Part shown: positions 1 through 8,414 of the stretch, one piece after another
Position numbering within the stretch: the first letter of the stretch is position 1
How the letters are laid out: the number at the start of each line of letters is the position of its first letter
Source: Mucilaginibacter geliditolerans
GTDB lineage: Bacteria; Bacteroidota; Bacteroidia; Sphingobacteriales; Sphingobacteriaceae
DNA length: 64,000 nucleotides
Assembly: GCF_014200495.1 (NCBI RefSeq)
Contig: NZ_JACHBY010000006.1
Span: 348,558-412,557 of the forward strand
Direction: 5' to 3'
Program-made: the position numbers and the translations under genes
Notes under the pieces: model-generated
The model's input: only the letters and a program-made list of their open reading frames with translations
Database searches by the model: none
What the model was told of the DNA's origin: nothing

Positions 1-1
1 A

Positions 2-463
2 AAGAGCTTTCCTGAGTTTAAGGTCTACCTGGAAAGCTTACCAACAGATATCCCTGTTTTTGTTGAACTGCGCCACAAGGATTGGTTTGCCATCCCCGAA
101 AACCGCGACCAGGTATTTGAGCTTTTTAAACAGTTAAACATTAGTGCCGTAATAACAGATGCCAGCGGCCGGCGCGATGTAGTGCATATGACTTTACCTA
201 CGCCACATGCTTTTATCCGTTTTGTAGGTAACAGCCTGCATAAAACCGATTATACACGTGTTGATGAATGGGTTGCCCGCATACAACAATGGCAAACACA
301 GGGCCTGCAATCGGTATGGTTTTTTATGCATCAGCATGATGAACGCTACTCGCCCGAACTGGCTGATTACGTAGTTGAGCAATTAAACAAAAAACTAGGC
401 ACACAACTTGCCAGGCCACAGTTTATTGATAGGGACAAGGGAGCGCAACCAGAATTATTTTAG
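2..463 (+). CDS. DUF72 family protein, C-terminal part (5' end outside window)
   Basis: The reading frame is open from base 2 to a TAA at 461-463, giving 153 residues of a protein that begins before the window. The segments VELRHKDW, ITDASGRRD, FIRFVGN and FFMHQHDE, in this order, match the C-terminal half of the DUF72 (YecE-like) family, a TIM-barrel family of unknown biochemical role. The first in-frame ATG, at 185, is inside the conserved domain and is not a real start. The family call is secure from the motif order; the function is unknown. Confidence 0.85.
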   Translation, partial: KSFPEFKVYLESLPTDIPVFVELRHKDWFAIPENRDQVFELFKQLNISAVITDASGRRDVVHMTLPTPHAFIRFVGNSLHKTDYTRVDEWVARIQQWQTQGLQSVWFFMHQHDERYSPELADYVVEQLNKKLGTQLARPQFIDRDKGAQPELF

Positions 464-478
464 AACCAAATTAAACCA

Positions 479-577
479 GAACCAGGATTTGTTGGATTTA
501 AAAGATTCTCAGAATAGTATAAGCACGTTTGCTTAACAACATCCTGTAAATCCCTAAAATCCTATAAATCCTGGTTC
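479..577. repeat. Imperfect inverted repeat, 'ACCAGGATTT' family
   Basis: GAACCAGGATTT at the left end pairs with AAATCCTGGTTC at the right end, with further AAATCC/GGATTT complementarity inside. A related element with the same ends of the motif lies at 57887-57970. It sits between the convergent DUF72 and DUF1345 genes and could also stop transcription, though no T-run follows it. Confidence 0.7.
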
Positions 578-586
578 CCTTTTTTT

Positions 587-1279
587 TTACTGCGATACCA
601 TCCCCGATATCACATTGATGCTCAGCGCCACTATCAGCGTATTAAATATAAAGGATATCAAACTATGCACCAGGCAAAGGCGACGGATGGAGCGGTGTGT
701 GATCACAACATCTGATACCTGGAATGTCATGCCTACTACAAACGCGAAATACACAAAATCAAGATAATCGGGATCTTCAGTATCAGGGAATTGGAGGCCG
801 CCACCGGGTAATATTTTACCATCATCTGTGTCGGTATCATAATACATATGCGCGTAGCGCGATGTAAAAACGGTATGAACCAGCCACCATGATACTGCCA
901 CCGCAGATATGGAGAGCAATATATGTGCATTTTTAGCTGCCGCAGAAATGCCGTGAGATGATTTTAGCAGGAAAATAATTGCCACTAAACTAACTACAGC
1001 CGCTGATATAATAAATACAAACAGGAAATAACGACTGGAATCCTGCAATTTGGCTATCTTTTTTACCTCGCGCGGGTGGGAGGTAAGCATTATGATCCAA
1101 TTGAGTATGATTATGGTTAAGGCGCAGCCTATCCAGCAGGATAATGCCAGTTCGGGCCAGGTTAATGAATTGCGGAAGCAGAAAAAAACAATTACGCTGA
1201 CAGCAATTGCTATCATTAAACGAACGTGTGCATCAATCCGGAAAAAAAATCGTCTGTCAGGGATTATATTTTTTGTCAT
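587..1279 (-). CDS. DUF1345 family integral membrane protein
   Basis: This is a 230-residue membrane protein with about five hydrophobic segments (roughly residues 20-38, 45-66, 82-106, 118-136 and 200-224). The conserved block with ISAVAVSWWLVHTVF, then RYAHMYY, and later PDYLDFVYFAFVVGMTFQVSD is the signature of DUF1345 proteins, whose function is not known. Its ATG lies 7 bp after the stop of the YwbE-like gene on the same strand, so the two are probably cotranscribed. Length is normal for the family. Confidence 0.85.
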   Translation of the reverse strand: MTKNIIPDRRFFFRIDAHVRLMIAIAVSVIVFFCFRNSLTWPELALSCWIGCALTIIILNWIIMLTSHPREVKKIAKLQDSSRYFLFVFIISAAVVSLVAIIFLLKSSHGISAAAKNAHILLSISAVAVSWWLVHTVFTSRYAHMYYDTDTDDGKILPGGGLQFPDTEDPDYLDFVYFAFVVGMTFQVSDVVITHRSIRRLCLVHSLISFIFNTLIVALSINVISGMVSQ

Positions 1280-1286
1280 TTTTTAT

Positions 1287-1496
1287 TTAATCTTCTTCAA
1301 TAATTTCAATTACACGGCCAACCTGTCCATCCTCCAACCTAACTTTTATGCCCCGTGAGTGGTAGGCTGAACTGGTTAATAAATTCTTTACTATCCCACG
1401 TGTTCTTTTGCCCGATCGCTGATCTTGTTTAAGTATGATATCAACCTCAAGTCCGGGATAAATATCGCTTCTGTTCTGTCCGTTCATTTTATCCAA
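1287..1496 (-). CDS. ywbE: YwbE family small protein (DUF2196)
   Basis: The 69-residue product contains PGLEVDIILKQDQRSGKRTRGIVKNLLTSS read in pieces as 'PGLEVDIILKQDQR', 'RGIVKNLLT' and 'HSRGIKVRLEDGQVGRV', which is the whole of the YwbE family (a small beta-rich domain, function unknown). It is complete and of the usual length. It lies directly upstream of the DUF1345 gene and probably shares its transcript. Confidence 0.85.
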   Translation of the reverse strand: MDKMNGQNRSDIYPGLEVDIILKQDQRSGKRTRGIVKNLLTSSAYHSRGIKVRLEDGQVGRVIEIIEED

Positions 1497-1570
1497 ATCT
1501 ATAACAGATTATTTATAAAGTCTATTTTATTTGAACATCAGAACACCCGGCGTATTTTTTGACTTTTGAA

Positions 1571-1999
1571 TTAGCTACTGCTCGAGGTATGATCGCAAAC
1601 AATTTTCCACTCACCATCAATTTTACGGAACCATAAGGTAAAATAACCGCCTATATCTCCGCTGGCACGTGTTAAATGCCATTTGCCAAGCATAAACGCG
1701 TTTTCGGGGTCGAGCAGTTGCAGTTTAATCACCTTGAATGCCAACTGCCCCATAGCGGCTTTACCCGGATAGCGTTTTTTGTAATTATCCAGCGTAGTTT
1801 GCCAGCCATAAACAGGCCCGTTTTTGCCAACAAACATTAACGAATCCGATTTCCAGTAGCCTTGCATAAAGCCATCAACATCGGCATTGTTCCAGGCTTG
1901 CTGCTGGTCGGCTAATAATTTAAGGATGGCTTGCTTGTCTTGTGCATAAACTGTACACAATGTAAAAATGAACAAGCAGGAAAGTAACAATCTCTTCAT
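1571..1999 (-). CDS. Exported NTF2/SnoaL-like (DUF4440) protein
   Basis: A 142-residue protein with an N-terminal signal peptide (MKRLLLSCLFIFTLCTVYAQ, cleavage likely after YAQ). The rest, with 'QQAWNNADVDGFMQGYW', 'WQTTLDNYKKRYP' and C-terminal 'TLWFRKIDGEWKIVCDHTS', matches the DUF4440 branch of the NTF2-like fold. Members bind small ligands or act as simple enzymes, and the substrate here cannot be told. The gene is divergent from the sugar kinase at 2062. Confidence 0.8.
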   Translation of the reverse strand: MKRLLLSCLFIFTLCTVYAQDKQAILKLLADQQQAWNNADVDGFMQGYWKSDSLMFVGKNGPVYGWQTTLDNYKKRYPGKAAMGQLAFKVIKLQLLDPENAFMLGKWHLTRASGDIGGYFTLWFRKIDGEWKIVCDHTSSSS

Positions 2000-2035
2000 A
2001 ATGCAAAATACATAAAATCATCCGAAAATACTTTT

Positions 2036-2043
2036 TAGCTTTG
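2036..2043 (+). promoter_or_regulatory. Bacteroidetes-type -7 box for the PfkB kinase
   Basis: TAGCTTTG fits the TAnnTTTG -7 consensus. No clear TTG -33 element is found at 17-23 bp upstream. Its position implies that transcription begins near 2050, which excludes the upstream in-frame TTG at 2041 as the start codon and supports ATG 2062. Confidence 0.45.
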
Positions 2044-2061
2044 GGGCTTCATCTAATACTT

Positions 2062-2940
2062 ATGAACAATAAAGTACTGTGTTTCGGCGAGGTTTTATGG
2101 GATACCTTTGGTAATGAAAAAAAAGCCGGTGGTGCCCCTATGAATGTGGCAGCACATTTGGCCCAGCAAAAGGTTGATGTGGGTTTTGCCAGCAGAATAG
2201 GATCAGATGAACCGGGTATTAAACTTGCCGGAGTTTTAAAGAAAAGTGGTTTGTTTTCTGAGCTTATACAGGTAGATGAAGAACTGCCAACCTGCGAGGT
2301 TACTGTTCAGCTTGATGAAAACAACCAGGCTACCTATATTATACCTGAACCCGTTTCGTGGGATAATATTCAAACAACAGAAGCGCTTGTTGCCAGCGCT
2401 GTAAAAGCATCAGCTATTGTTTTTGGCAGTTTAGCCTGCCGCACGCGCACCACTCGTGATACCTTACTGAATTTGCTTGATGAAACCAAAGCGCTGAGAA
2501 TATTTGATGTAAACCTGCGCGCGCCACACTATACGCTCTCGACCATCGAGAACCTGGCAGCCCGTGCTACAGTGGTAAAAATGAATGAAGAGGAAGCCAA
2601 CCTGTTAATAGGTGGCAGTAACGGGCATTTGTTAGATAAGATTGCTGAATTTCGTGCTAAATACCATCCGCAAACTATTTGTGTAACCCGTGGTGAAAAC
2701 GGCGCTATGATATGGCACGACCATGAGGTTTATGAACACCCCGGATTTAAAGTTAATGTTGTAGATACTGTAGGCGCGGGCGATGCTTTTTTAGCCACTT
2801 TTATTGCCGGCATTTTAGAAAAACAACCCATGCAGCAAGTGCTTGAAAATGCCTGTGCTATAGGCGCATTTGTAACCAGTAAACGCGGTGCTAATCCGGT
2901 TTATGACTGGGCCGAAATAGATGCTATAAAACAGGGATAA
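2062..2940 (+). CDS. PfkB family carbohydrate kinase (fructokinase-like)
   Basis: The 292-residue product is a ribokinase/PfkB-type sugar kinase that transfers phosphate from ATP to a sugar. Visible signatures are the N-terminal GGAPMNVAAHLA substrate motif, 'FDVNLRAP', 'VTRGENGA', and the C-terminal 'DTVGAGDAF' anion-hole motif with the catalytic Asp at about residue 241. The pattern GGAPxNVA with FGEVLWD is usual in fructokinases, so fructose is the most likely substrate, but this is inference. ATG 2062 is preferred over an upstream TTG because a -7 box overlaps that TTG. It is a single-gene unit. Confidence 0.88.
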   Translation: MNNKVLCFGEVLWDTFGNEKKAGGAPMNVAAHLAQQKVDVGFASRIGSDEPGIKLAGVLKKSGLFSELIQVDEELPTCEVTVQLDENNQATYIIPEPVSWDNIQTTEALVASAVKASAIVFGSLACRTRTTRDTLLNLLDETKALRIFDVNLRAPHYTLSTIENLAARATVVKMNEEEANLLIGGSNGHLLDKIAEFRAKYHPQTICVTRGENGAMIWHDHEVYEHPGFKVNVVDTVGAGDAFLATFIAGILEKQPMQQVLENACAIGAFVTSKRGANPVYDWAEIDAIKQG

Positions 2941-3252
2941 AACTCTTCTGAAATTTCCTGTCCCACCCTTTTTAGCGCGACATTTTCCGTAAAATGATTT
3001 CGGTTTTGACTGAAATTATTTTTTGGGTTAATATGTCGATAAACAGTGTTTCCTCGATACTCCATTGAATTTACTTCTAAAGCATTACTAGTTGCTTTTT
3101 ATTTTATAAATAGTAAGAATTGTTGCCTAATATGTACAAGTTTAAACTTTTGAGAATTTGTGTTCTTTGATGCTTTAAAGCGGTTTTTTTGATGTTTTTT
3201 CTCAACTTTATACAAGTAAAAAACGTATAAATCACCAACAAAATTAGTTGTT
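2941..3252. other. AT-rich intergenic region without a recognisable gene
   Basis: About 310 bp separates the sugar kinase from the small zinc-ribbon gene. No supported reading frame, repeat family or strong TAnnTTTG promoter was found. The leader of the zinc-ribbon gene must lie in its right part. Confidence 0.5.
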
Positions 3253-3459
3253 ATGGACCCAATAATAATGGACCGAAAAAAATGCAAAAAATGTGCACGG
3301 GGAAAGCTAGACACCCGGGCCAGACGCAGCATTGTGGTTAAAGTAACTTTATTTTGGTTGCCTGTTAAAAGGTACAGGTGTGATAGTTGCCTTAAAAAAA
3401 CATATGTACTCGGGTCGTCACTGGCACCGGTAAGGAGAGCTAATTTGCAAATACTTTAA
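3253..3459 (+). CDS. Small zinc-ribbon protein (paralogue of 32836-33018 and 33153-33365)
   Basis: The 68-residue basic protein has Cys pairs C11-x2-C14 and C43-x2-C46, a typical zinc-ribbon arrangement. Between them lies a conserved stretch RSIVVKVTLFWLPVKRYRC. Two other proteins in this window have the same plan (CxxC, 28 residues, CxxC, with VK..LF.. P(V/I)(K/R)+Y.C before the second pair), so this is a small family. No function is known to me. ATG 3268 is an alternative start. A hairpin with a T-run at 3539-3575 is a fitting terminator. No neighbour points to a role. Confidence 0.65.
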   Translation: MDPIIMDRKKCKKCARGKLDTRARRSIVVKVTLFWLPVKRYRCDSCLKKTYVLGSSLAPVRRANLQIL

Positions 3460-3538
3460 CCCATTTATCCTTTCATCATTTAGCAGGTTGTTGTGATCCT
3501 GCTAAAAGTAGAATGTTCCTAGTCCTTATTTCCTGATT

Positions 3539-3575
3539 ATCTGTCCGCCATAACAGCGGGCAGATATTTTTTTTT
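3539..3575 (+). terminator. Rho-independent terminator
   Basis: ATCTGTCCGC (3539-3548) and GCGGGCAGAT (3556-3565) form a stem with a 7-nt loop and one G-T pair, followed by a run of nine T after an A. It lies 80 bp downstream of the zinc-ribbon gene. Confidence 0.75.
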
Positions 3576-3723
3576 CTAAAATCGGCTTTTTGTTTGAAAA
3601 TAAGAGCTTTTAGCAGGATGAACCATTCCTATTGTCATTGCTGCCTAACAATTCGCCGTAAAAAGCCCCCGCATAAAACTTTTAATAAAAATTATCCGTT
3701 ATTTTATATCAGAAAGGTACAAT

Positions 3724-4821
3724 ATGCGTGGTTTTGGATTTTCCAAGTTTAGCCCAAACGATATCCCGAAAGGTGGATTCGACGAATTACTGAAGTTATT
3801 TCTGGAATTGCTTAATTATACATCAGGCGATGCCGGCGAAACTTTGGCCTGGATGAACGAGCTTGATAAGCAGTATAACATCACCAGTGATGAATACGGC
3901 ATGGGCGATTTTATTGATGAACTGAAGCAAAAAGGATACCTGGATGAGGACAAGCAAAATGGTGAGTTCAGGATAACAGCGAAGGCAGAACAGGGGATAA
4001 GGCAATCGGCATTGGAAGAGATCTTCGGTAAGCTGAAGAAATCAGGAAAAGGCAACCATCGGTCGCCGCAATCAGGTCAGGGTGATGAGAAGAATGCTGA
4101 GCGCCGGGAATTTGAGTTTGGCGATAGTCTTGACCAAATAGATATGACCCAATCTATCCACAACGCCCAGGTAAATCATGGTATAGGTGATTTTATGATG
4201 ACCGAGCGTGACCTGGAAGTAGAGGAGATGGATTACAAAACCCTTACCTCAACCGTGCTGATGATAGATATATCGCACTCCATGATACTTTATGGCGAGG
4301 ACAGGATCACGCCGGCCAAAAAAGTTGCCATGGCGCTGGCTGAACTTATCCGTACCAAATACCCTAAGGATACATTGGATATTGTTGTATTTGGTAATGA
4401 CGCCTGGCCTATCACATTAAAAGATTTGCCTTATTTACAGGTAGGGCCATACCATACCAATACCTATGCAGGGCTTGAGCTGGCAACCGATCTGCTGCGC
4501 AGGCGAAAAACCCACAACAAGCAAATATTTATGATAACCGATGGCAAGCCTACCTGCTTAAAAGAGGGTACTAAATACTACAAGAACAGTATAGGGCTCG
4601 ATAGGAAAGTGGTTAACAAAACCCTGAACATGGCTGCCCAGTGTAAACGCTTAAAAATACCTATCACCACATTTATGATAGCCAAAGATCCCTACCTGCA
4701 ACAATTTGTGCGTAAATTTACGGAAACAAACGGCGGCAAGGCTTTTTACAGCTCGTTGAATGGCTTAGGCGAATACATTTTTGAGGATTACATCCGCAAC
4801 AGGCGAAAGACAGTTAGATAA
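3724..4821 (+). CDS. VWA-domain protein, partner of the downstream AAA+ ATPase
   Basis: This 365-residue protein ends in a von Willebrand factor A domain (about residues 175-350) with a MIDAS metal site: DISHS at 182-186, the TNT segment near residue 249 and 'ITDGKPT' near 277. The N-terminal half is helical and charged with a linker rich in K, G, Q and S. VWA proteins next to a ChlI/MoxR-like ATPase act with it as a metal-dependent adaptor, as the ChlD/ChlI pair of magnesium chelatase does. No chlorophyll or cobalamin genes are nearby, so a chelatase role is not supported; a chaperone-like remodelling pair is more likely. Confidence 0.85.
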   Translation: MRGFGFSKFSPNDIPKGGFDELLKLFLELLNYTSGDAGETLAWMNELDKQYNITSDEYGMGDFIDELKQKGYLDEDKQNGEFRITAKAEQGIRQSALEEIFGKLKKSGKGNHRSPQSGQGDEKNAERREFEFGDSLDQIDMTQSIHNAQVNHGIGDFMMTERDLEVEEMDYKTLTSTVLMIDISHSMILYGEDRITPAKKVAMALAELIRTKYPKDTLDIVVFGNDAWPITLKDLPYLQVGPYHTNTYAGLELATDLLRRRKTHNKQIFMITDGKPTCLKEGTKYYKNSIGLDRKVVNKTLNMAAQCKRLKIPITTFMIAKDPYLQQFVRKFTETNGGKAFYSSLNGLGEYIFEDYIRNRRKTVR

Positions 4822-5015
4822 ATTTGAAGATTTGAAAATGTGCTGATTTGAAAATGACTTTAATGTTTCATATTCAAAGTATAACCTTCAAATCCTCAAA
4901 TCACCAAATTAAATAAATTTGAAGATTTGAAAATATGCTGATTTGAAAATGTTGTTTTGCTTCATATTCAAAGTATAATCTTCAAATCCTCAAATCACCA
5001 AATTTTCAAATTAAA
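4818..5015. repeat. Two tandem copies of an AT-rich hairpin-forming repeat
   Basis: Two units of about 95 bp follow the VWA gene directly (about 4818-4910 and 4911-5010). Both contain 'AAATTTGAAGATTTGAAAAT', 'GCTGATTTGAAAATG', 'CATATTCAAAGTATAA' and 'CTTCAAATCCTCAAATCACC', in the same order. Within each unit TTTGAAGATTTGAAA pairs with the TTCAAATC-type end, so a long imperfect hairpin can form. The repeat fills the gap between the VWA and ATPase genes, up to the ATPase start codon. Confidence 0.8.
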
Positions 5016-5018
5016 TTG

Positions 5019-6524
5019 ATGAATAAATTAGAAATAAAGAACCTCGGCCAGTTAAAGCAAACTGATTATGTAAGCCGATCGGTTAAAGATGAGTTAAGGG
5101 CCAACCTGATAACCCAGCTGCAAAAAAAAGAGGGTGGTTTTGAGGGTATTATCGGTTTTGAGGATACCGTGATACCTGATCTGCAAACTGCCATACTATC
5201 ACGCCATAATATTCTTTTACTCGGTTTACGCGGTCAGGCAAAAACACGTATTGCCCGCTTGCTGGTAAATCTGCTGGATGAGTATGTGCCGTATATTGAA
5301 GGATCGGAACTATTTGATGACCCTTTGGCGCCTATATCATGGTTTGGGCATCACGAAGTGCTTGCCAAAGGTGATAACACCCCAATAGCATGGTTGCACC
5401 GTTCTGATCGCTATACTGAAAAGCTGGCCACGCCTGATGTTACCGTGGCCGATTTAATTGGCGATGTTGACCCTATTAAAGCCGCTACAATGAAGTTAAC
5501 TTACTCTGATGAACGTGTGATACATTTCGGCTTGATACCGCGCGCGCACAGGGGCATATTTGTAATAAACGAATTGCCCGATCTGCAGGCACGTATACAG
5601 GTATCGCTGTTTAATATTTTGCAGGAAAGGGATATACAGATCCGCGGCTTTAAACTGCGTCTGCCGCTTGATATCCAGTTTGTGTTTACAGCTAACCCGG
5701 AAGATTATACCAACCGTGGTTCAATAGTAACGCCACTAAAGGACAGGATTGAGAGCCAGATATTAACGCATTACCCGCGTACGGTTGAAATATCGCGCAA
5801 GATAACCCAGCAGGAAGCATTCTTAAGCCCTGAGCAGAAGGTAGCCGTAGAAGCTGATGGTTTGGTGAAGAACATGATAGAGCAGATTGCTTTTGAGGCG
5901 CGTAACTCGGAGTATATCGATAAGAAATCGGGTGTATCGGCACGTTTAACCATATCAGCCTATGAAAACCTGATCAGTAATGCAGAGCGCCGCATGATCA
6001 TTAATCATGAGGCCACTACTTTTGTACGTATATGCGACTTTTTAGGCGTTATACCGGCAATTACCGGCAAAATTGAGTTGGTATATGAAGGCGAGCTCGA
6101 AGGCCCCGCAAAAGTGGCTAATATGCTTATAGGCAAAGCCGTTAAAACAATGCTGCTGCAATTTTTCCCTGATCCGGAAAAAGCTAAAAAATCCAAAGCT
6201 CCCAACCCTTATACAGAGGTTATCAACTGGTTCAGCAATGGCAACAACTTATCGTTGGTGGACGACCTGCCGCTGGCCGAATATAAAAAAGCTTTGAATT
6301 CAGTAACCGGTTTAAAGGATCTGGTTAAAAAGTTCCATCCGAGCCTGAGCGAAAACCAGCAGTTGTTGCTGATGGAGTTTGTACTGCATGGCCTGGCGGA
6401 GTTTTCACAGCTGAGCAAAGGTTTTCTGGATAATGGTTTTGCATTTTCAGATATGTTCAACAGCCTGTTCAACCTTGAACCGGATGATGACGACGACCTG
6501 GATATGGATGACGATCGTTATTAA
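5019..6524 (+). CDS. ChlI/MoxR-like AAA+ ATPase
   Basis: The 501-residue product is an AAA+ ATPase. The Walker A motif is GLRGQAKTR (about residues 69-77); the region 'RAHRGIFVINELPDL' holds the Walker B-like element (INE) and 'FTANPEDYTNRGSIVTPLKDRI' the sensor 1 and arginine-finger region. These are typical of magnesium-chelatase subunit I and related bacterial ATPases. The C-terminus is very acidic (DDDDDLDMDDD). It presumably works with the VWA protein upstream. The ATG at 5019 is chosen over an adjacent in-frame TTG at 5016. The true substrate is unknown. Confidence 0.85.
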   Translation: MNKLEIKNLGQLKQTDYVSRSVKDELRANLITQLQKKEGGFEGIIGFEDTVIPDLQTAILSRHNILLLGLRGQAKTRIARLLVNLLDEYVPYIEGSELFDDPLAPISWFGHHEVLAKGDNTPIAWLHRSDRYTEKLATPDVTVADLIGDVDPIKAATMKLTYSDERVIHFGLIPRAHRGIFVINELPDLQARIQVSLFNILQERDIQIRGFKLRLPLDIQFVFTANPEDYTNRGSIVTPLKDRIESQILTHYPRTVEISRKITQQEAFLSPEQKVAVEADGLVKNMIEQIAFEARNSEYIDKKSGVSARLTISAYENLISNAERRMIINHEATTFVRICDFLGVIPAITGKIELVYEGELEGPAKVANMLIGKAVKTMLLQFFPDPEKAKKSKAPNPYTEVINWFSNGNNLSLVDDLPLAEYKKALNSVTGLKDLVKKFHPSLSENQQLLLMEFVLHGLAEFSQLSKGFLDNGFAFSDMFNSLFNLEPDDDDDLDMDDDRY

Positions 6525-6537
6525 TATTTTATAAAAT

Positions 6538-6669
6538 TGTCATTTCGACCGTAGGGAGAAATCTTCTTCACCATGCATATTCGCTGCGCAAAGCGCAAAA
6601 GATTTTTTCGCTCACACAGCCAATACACAGCCGGCTCAAGAGATAGTTCTCCCTACGGTCGAAATGACA
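6538..6669. repeat. Inverted repeat, 'GTCATTTCGACC' REP family
   Basis: TGTCATTTCGACCGTAGGG at the left and its complement at the right form 23-bp near-perfect arms around a loop of about 85 bp. A half copy with TCATTTCGAGCGGTAGCG occurs at 63675-63705. It lies between the ATPase gene and the UbiA-like gene. Confidence 0.85.
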
Positions 6670-6783
6670 TTTATTTTTTTAGATGATTATTGAAGTTGGA
6701 ATATTGCAGGAGATTCCGATATTTGAATATTAGTCGCACCTAGTTATTAAATTAATATTGCCGGCTGATCATCCCAATCACTG

Positions 6784-7659
6784 ATGAGGAAAACATTACA
6801 ATCTGCTTTTGATTTTATACTCTTCAGCAATATTTTCATGTCGTTGTGTGCAGTAGCGCAGGGGCTGGTTACTTTTCTTCTTATCGGTTCAAAACCTGTA
6901 TATTCTGTTTTGGGGCTACTATTCGTATCAACCCTGGGCATATACAATTTCTGCATACTTATTAGCAAGCCCGAACGCCCAAAGGAATCCATATACCGCC
7001 GGGAGCGCTGGTTTTTCGCCCATTACAGGCTAATGGTTACCATAACCATAGTATCCATACTGGCGTTAATGCCGCTGTTTATTTTAATATCAACAGAATC
7101 ACGCATATTGCTCATCTTCCTGGGTGTCATATCATTTGCCTATGGCTTGCCCCTGTTTACTCTGGGCGATAAGAAGTTTGGCTTACGTAATATTCCCGGC
7201 TTAAAGCAGTTTCTGATCACTTTGGTATGGACAATGAGCTCGGTACTATTGCCATTACTGGAAGCCCAGCATCTGCATTTGGGTACTGTATCCATGCGCG
7301 ATACCACCATACTCATTGCCAAGCGATTTTTGTTCATAGGAGCGCTTACTGTTCCCTTTGATATCCGCGACTTGTTCCAGGATAAGCAATCGGGCCTTAA
7401 AACAGTTCCTGTTGTTTTCGGGGAAAAGAAAGCCTACCTGTTTTGCCAGGTGTTGCTGGCAGGCTATATTGTACTGCTGTTCCTGTTCAGAAATAATGGT
7501 TTTAATAACGATTTTTGGGCGCTAACCATAACCGCAGTTTTAGCCGGGTGGCTTATCTTCAGATCAACCTGGGAAAAGAATGAATATTACTATTTCTTTT
7601 GTGTTGATGGGATCCTGATCCTGCAATATTTTCTTTTGCTGGCATTCAGGGCCATATAA
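6784..7659 (+). CDS. UbiA-superfamily-like membrane protein
   Basis: This 291-residue polytopic protein has about eight hydrophobic segments. The part 'VPFDIRDLFQDKQSG' followed by LKTVPVVFG (about residues 193-218) matches the second Asp-rich motif of UbiA prenyltransferases (DxxD...D...G..T.P...G). The first motif, normally NxxxDxxxD, is here 'YNFCILISKPERPKES' (about residues 54-69), without the usual Asp residues. It may therefore be a divergent or non-canonical member. A methyltransferase gene starts 9 bp after its stop, a pairing that recalls quinone or isoprenoid biosynthesis, but no product can be named. Confidence 0.65.
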   Translation: MRKTLQSAFDFILFSNIFMSLCAVAQGLVTFLLIGSKPVYSVLGLLFVSTLGIYNFCILISKPERPKESIYRRERWFFAHYRLMVTITIVSILALMPLFILISTESRILLIFLGVISFAYGLPLFTLGDKKFGLRNIPGLKQFLITLVWTMSSVLLPLLEAQHLHLGTVSMRDTTILIAKRFLFIGALTVPFDIRDLFQDKQSGLKTVPVVFGEKKAYLFCQVLLAGYIVLLFLFRNNGFNNDFWALTITAVLAGWLIFRSTWEKNEYYYFFCVDGILILQYFLLLAFRAI

Positions 7660-7668
7660 TAACTCTTT

Positions 7669-8286
7669 ATGGCAGCCAATTACAACAATTCAGCCTGGTT
7701 TTATGACAGGCTCTCACGTATTGTTTATGGTAAGGCACTGGTAAACGCGCAGGTTTATTTGCTGAAGCATGTGCCTGCAAATAGTAATGTGTTAATAGCA
7801 GGAGGGGGCACAGGATGGATACTGGAAGAACTGAGCAATATACATCCCACAGGCTTAAATATTACCTATGTTGAGATAGCTGAACATATGATGGCGTTAT
7901 CCCAAAAAAGAAATATAGCCAGCAATAAAGTAACTTTTATTAATGATGCCATAGAGAACATAGTATTGTCCACAGATTTTGATGTAGTGATCACCCCGTT
8001 TTTATTCGATAACTTCACCGAGCAAACACTTGAAAAAGTATTCGCTCACATCCACAGCCTGCTTAAAAGGGATGGACTATGGCTTAATACTGATTTTCAG
8101 CTCACGGGTAAATGGTGGCAGCAAGTATTACTAAAAACTATGTTCCTGTTTTTTAAAGTAATATGTGGGATAGAAGCATCCAGGCTTCCGGCTATTGGGA
8201 GGCGCTTTACAGAAGCTGGTTATAAGGTTGTGGATAGAAAAACTTTCTTTGGCGATTTTATAGTGACGGAGGTGTACACCAGATAA
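7669..8286 (+). CDS. Class I SAM-dependent methyltransferase
   Basis: A 205-residue protein with a Rossmann-type methyltransferase fold. Motif I is 'VLIAGGGTGWILEEL' (about residues 40-54), motif II ends in the acidic residue of 'ITYVEIAEHMM' (about 64-74), and 'DFDVVITPFLFDNF' is the motif IV region. It follows the UbiA-like gene with 9 bp between them and is almost surely in the same operon, so its substrate may be the product of that enzyme. The exact methylation target is unknown. Confidence 0.8.
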   Translation: MAANYNNSAWFYDRLSRIVYGKALVNAQVYLLKHVPANSNVLIAGGGTGWILEELSNIHPTGLNITYVEIAEHMMALSQKRNIASNKVTFINDAIENIVLSTDFDVVITPFLFDNFTEQTLEKVFAHIHSLLKRDGLWLNTDFQLTGKWWQQVLLKTMFLFFKVICGIEASRLPAIGRRFTEAGYKVVDRKTFFGDFIVTEVYTR

Positions 8287-8311
8287 ACCTAAGCGCGCAG
8301 TTTATATAAAA

Positions 8312-8394
8312 GCGTCATTGCGAGGTACGAAGCAATCCCCGATTAGCAGGTCCGACTGTATAGTTAGGGATTGCTTCGTACCTCGCAATGACGC
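8312..8394. repeat. Inverted repeat, 'GTCATTGCGAG' REP family
   Basis: GCGTCATTGCGAGGTACGAA and its reverse complement form arms of about 27 bp around a loop near 8341-8365. It lies between convergent genes and may also terminate transcription from both sides. The same family appears in several other gaps of this window. Confidence 0.9.
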
Positions 8395-8414
8395 GTGGAG
8401 AAGAATGGAGTATA

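Noticed and set aside
3724..6524. Magnesium or cobalt chelatase operon
   Set aside because: VWA plus ChlI-like ATPase alone is not enough. No large chelatase subunit or tetrapyrrole genes are near.
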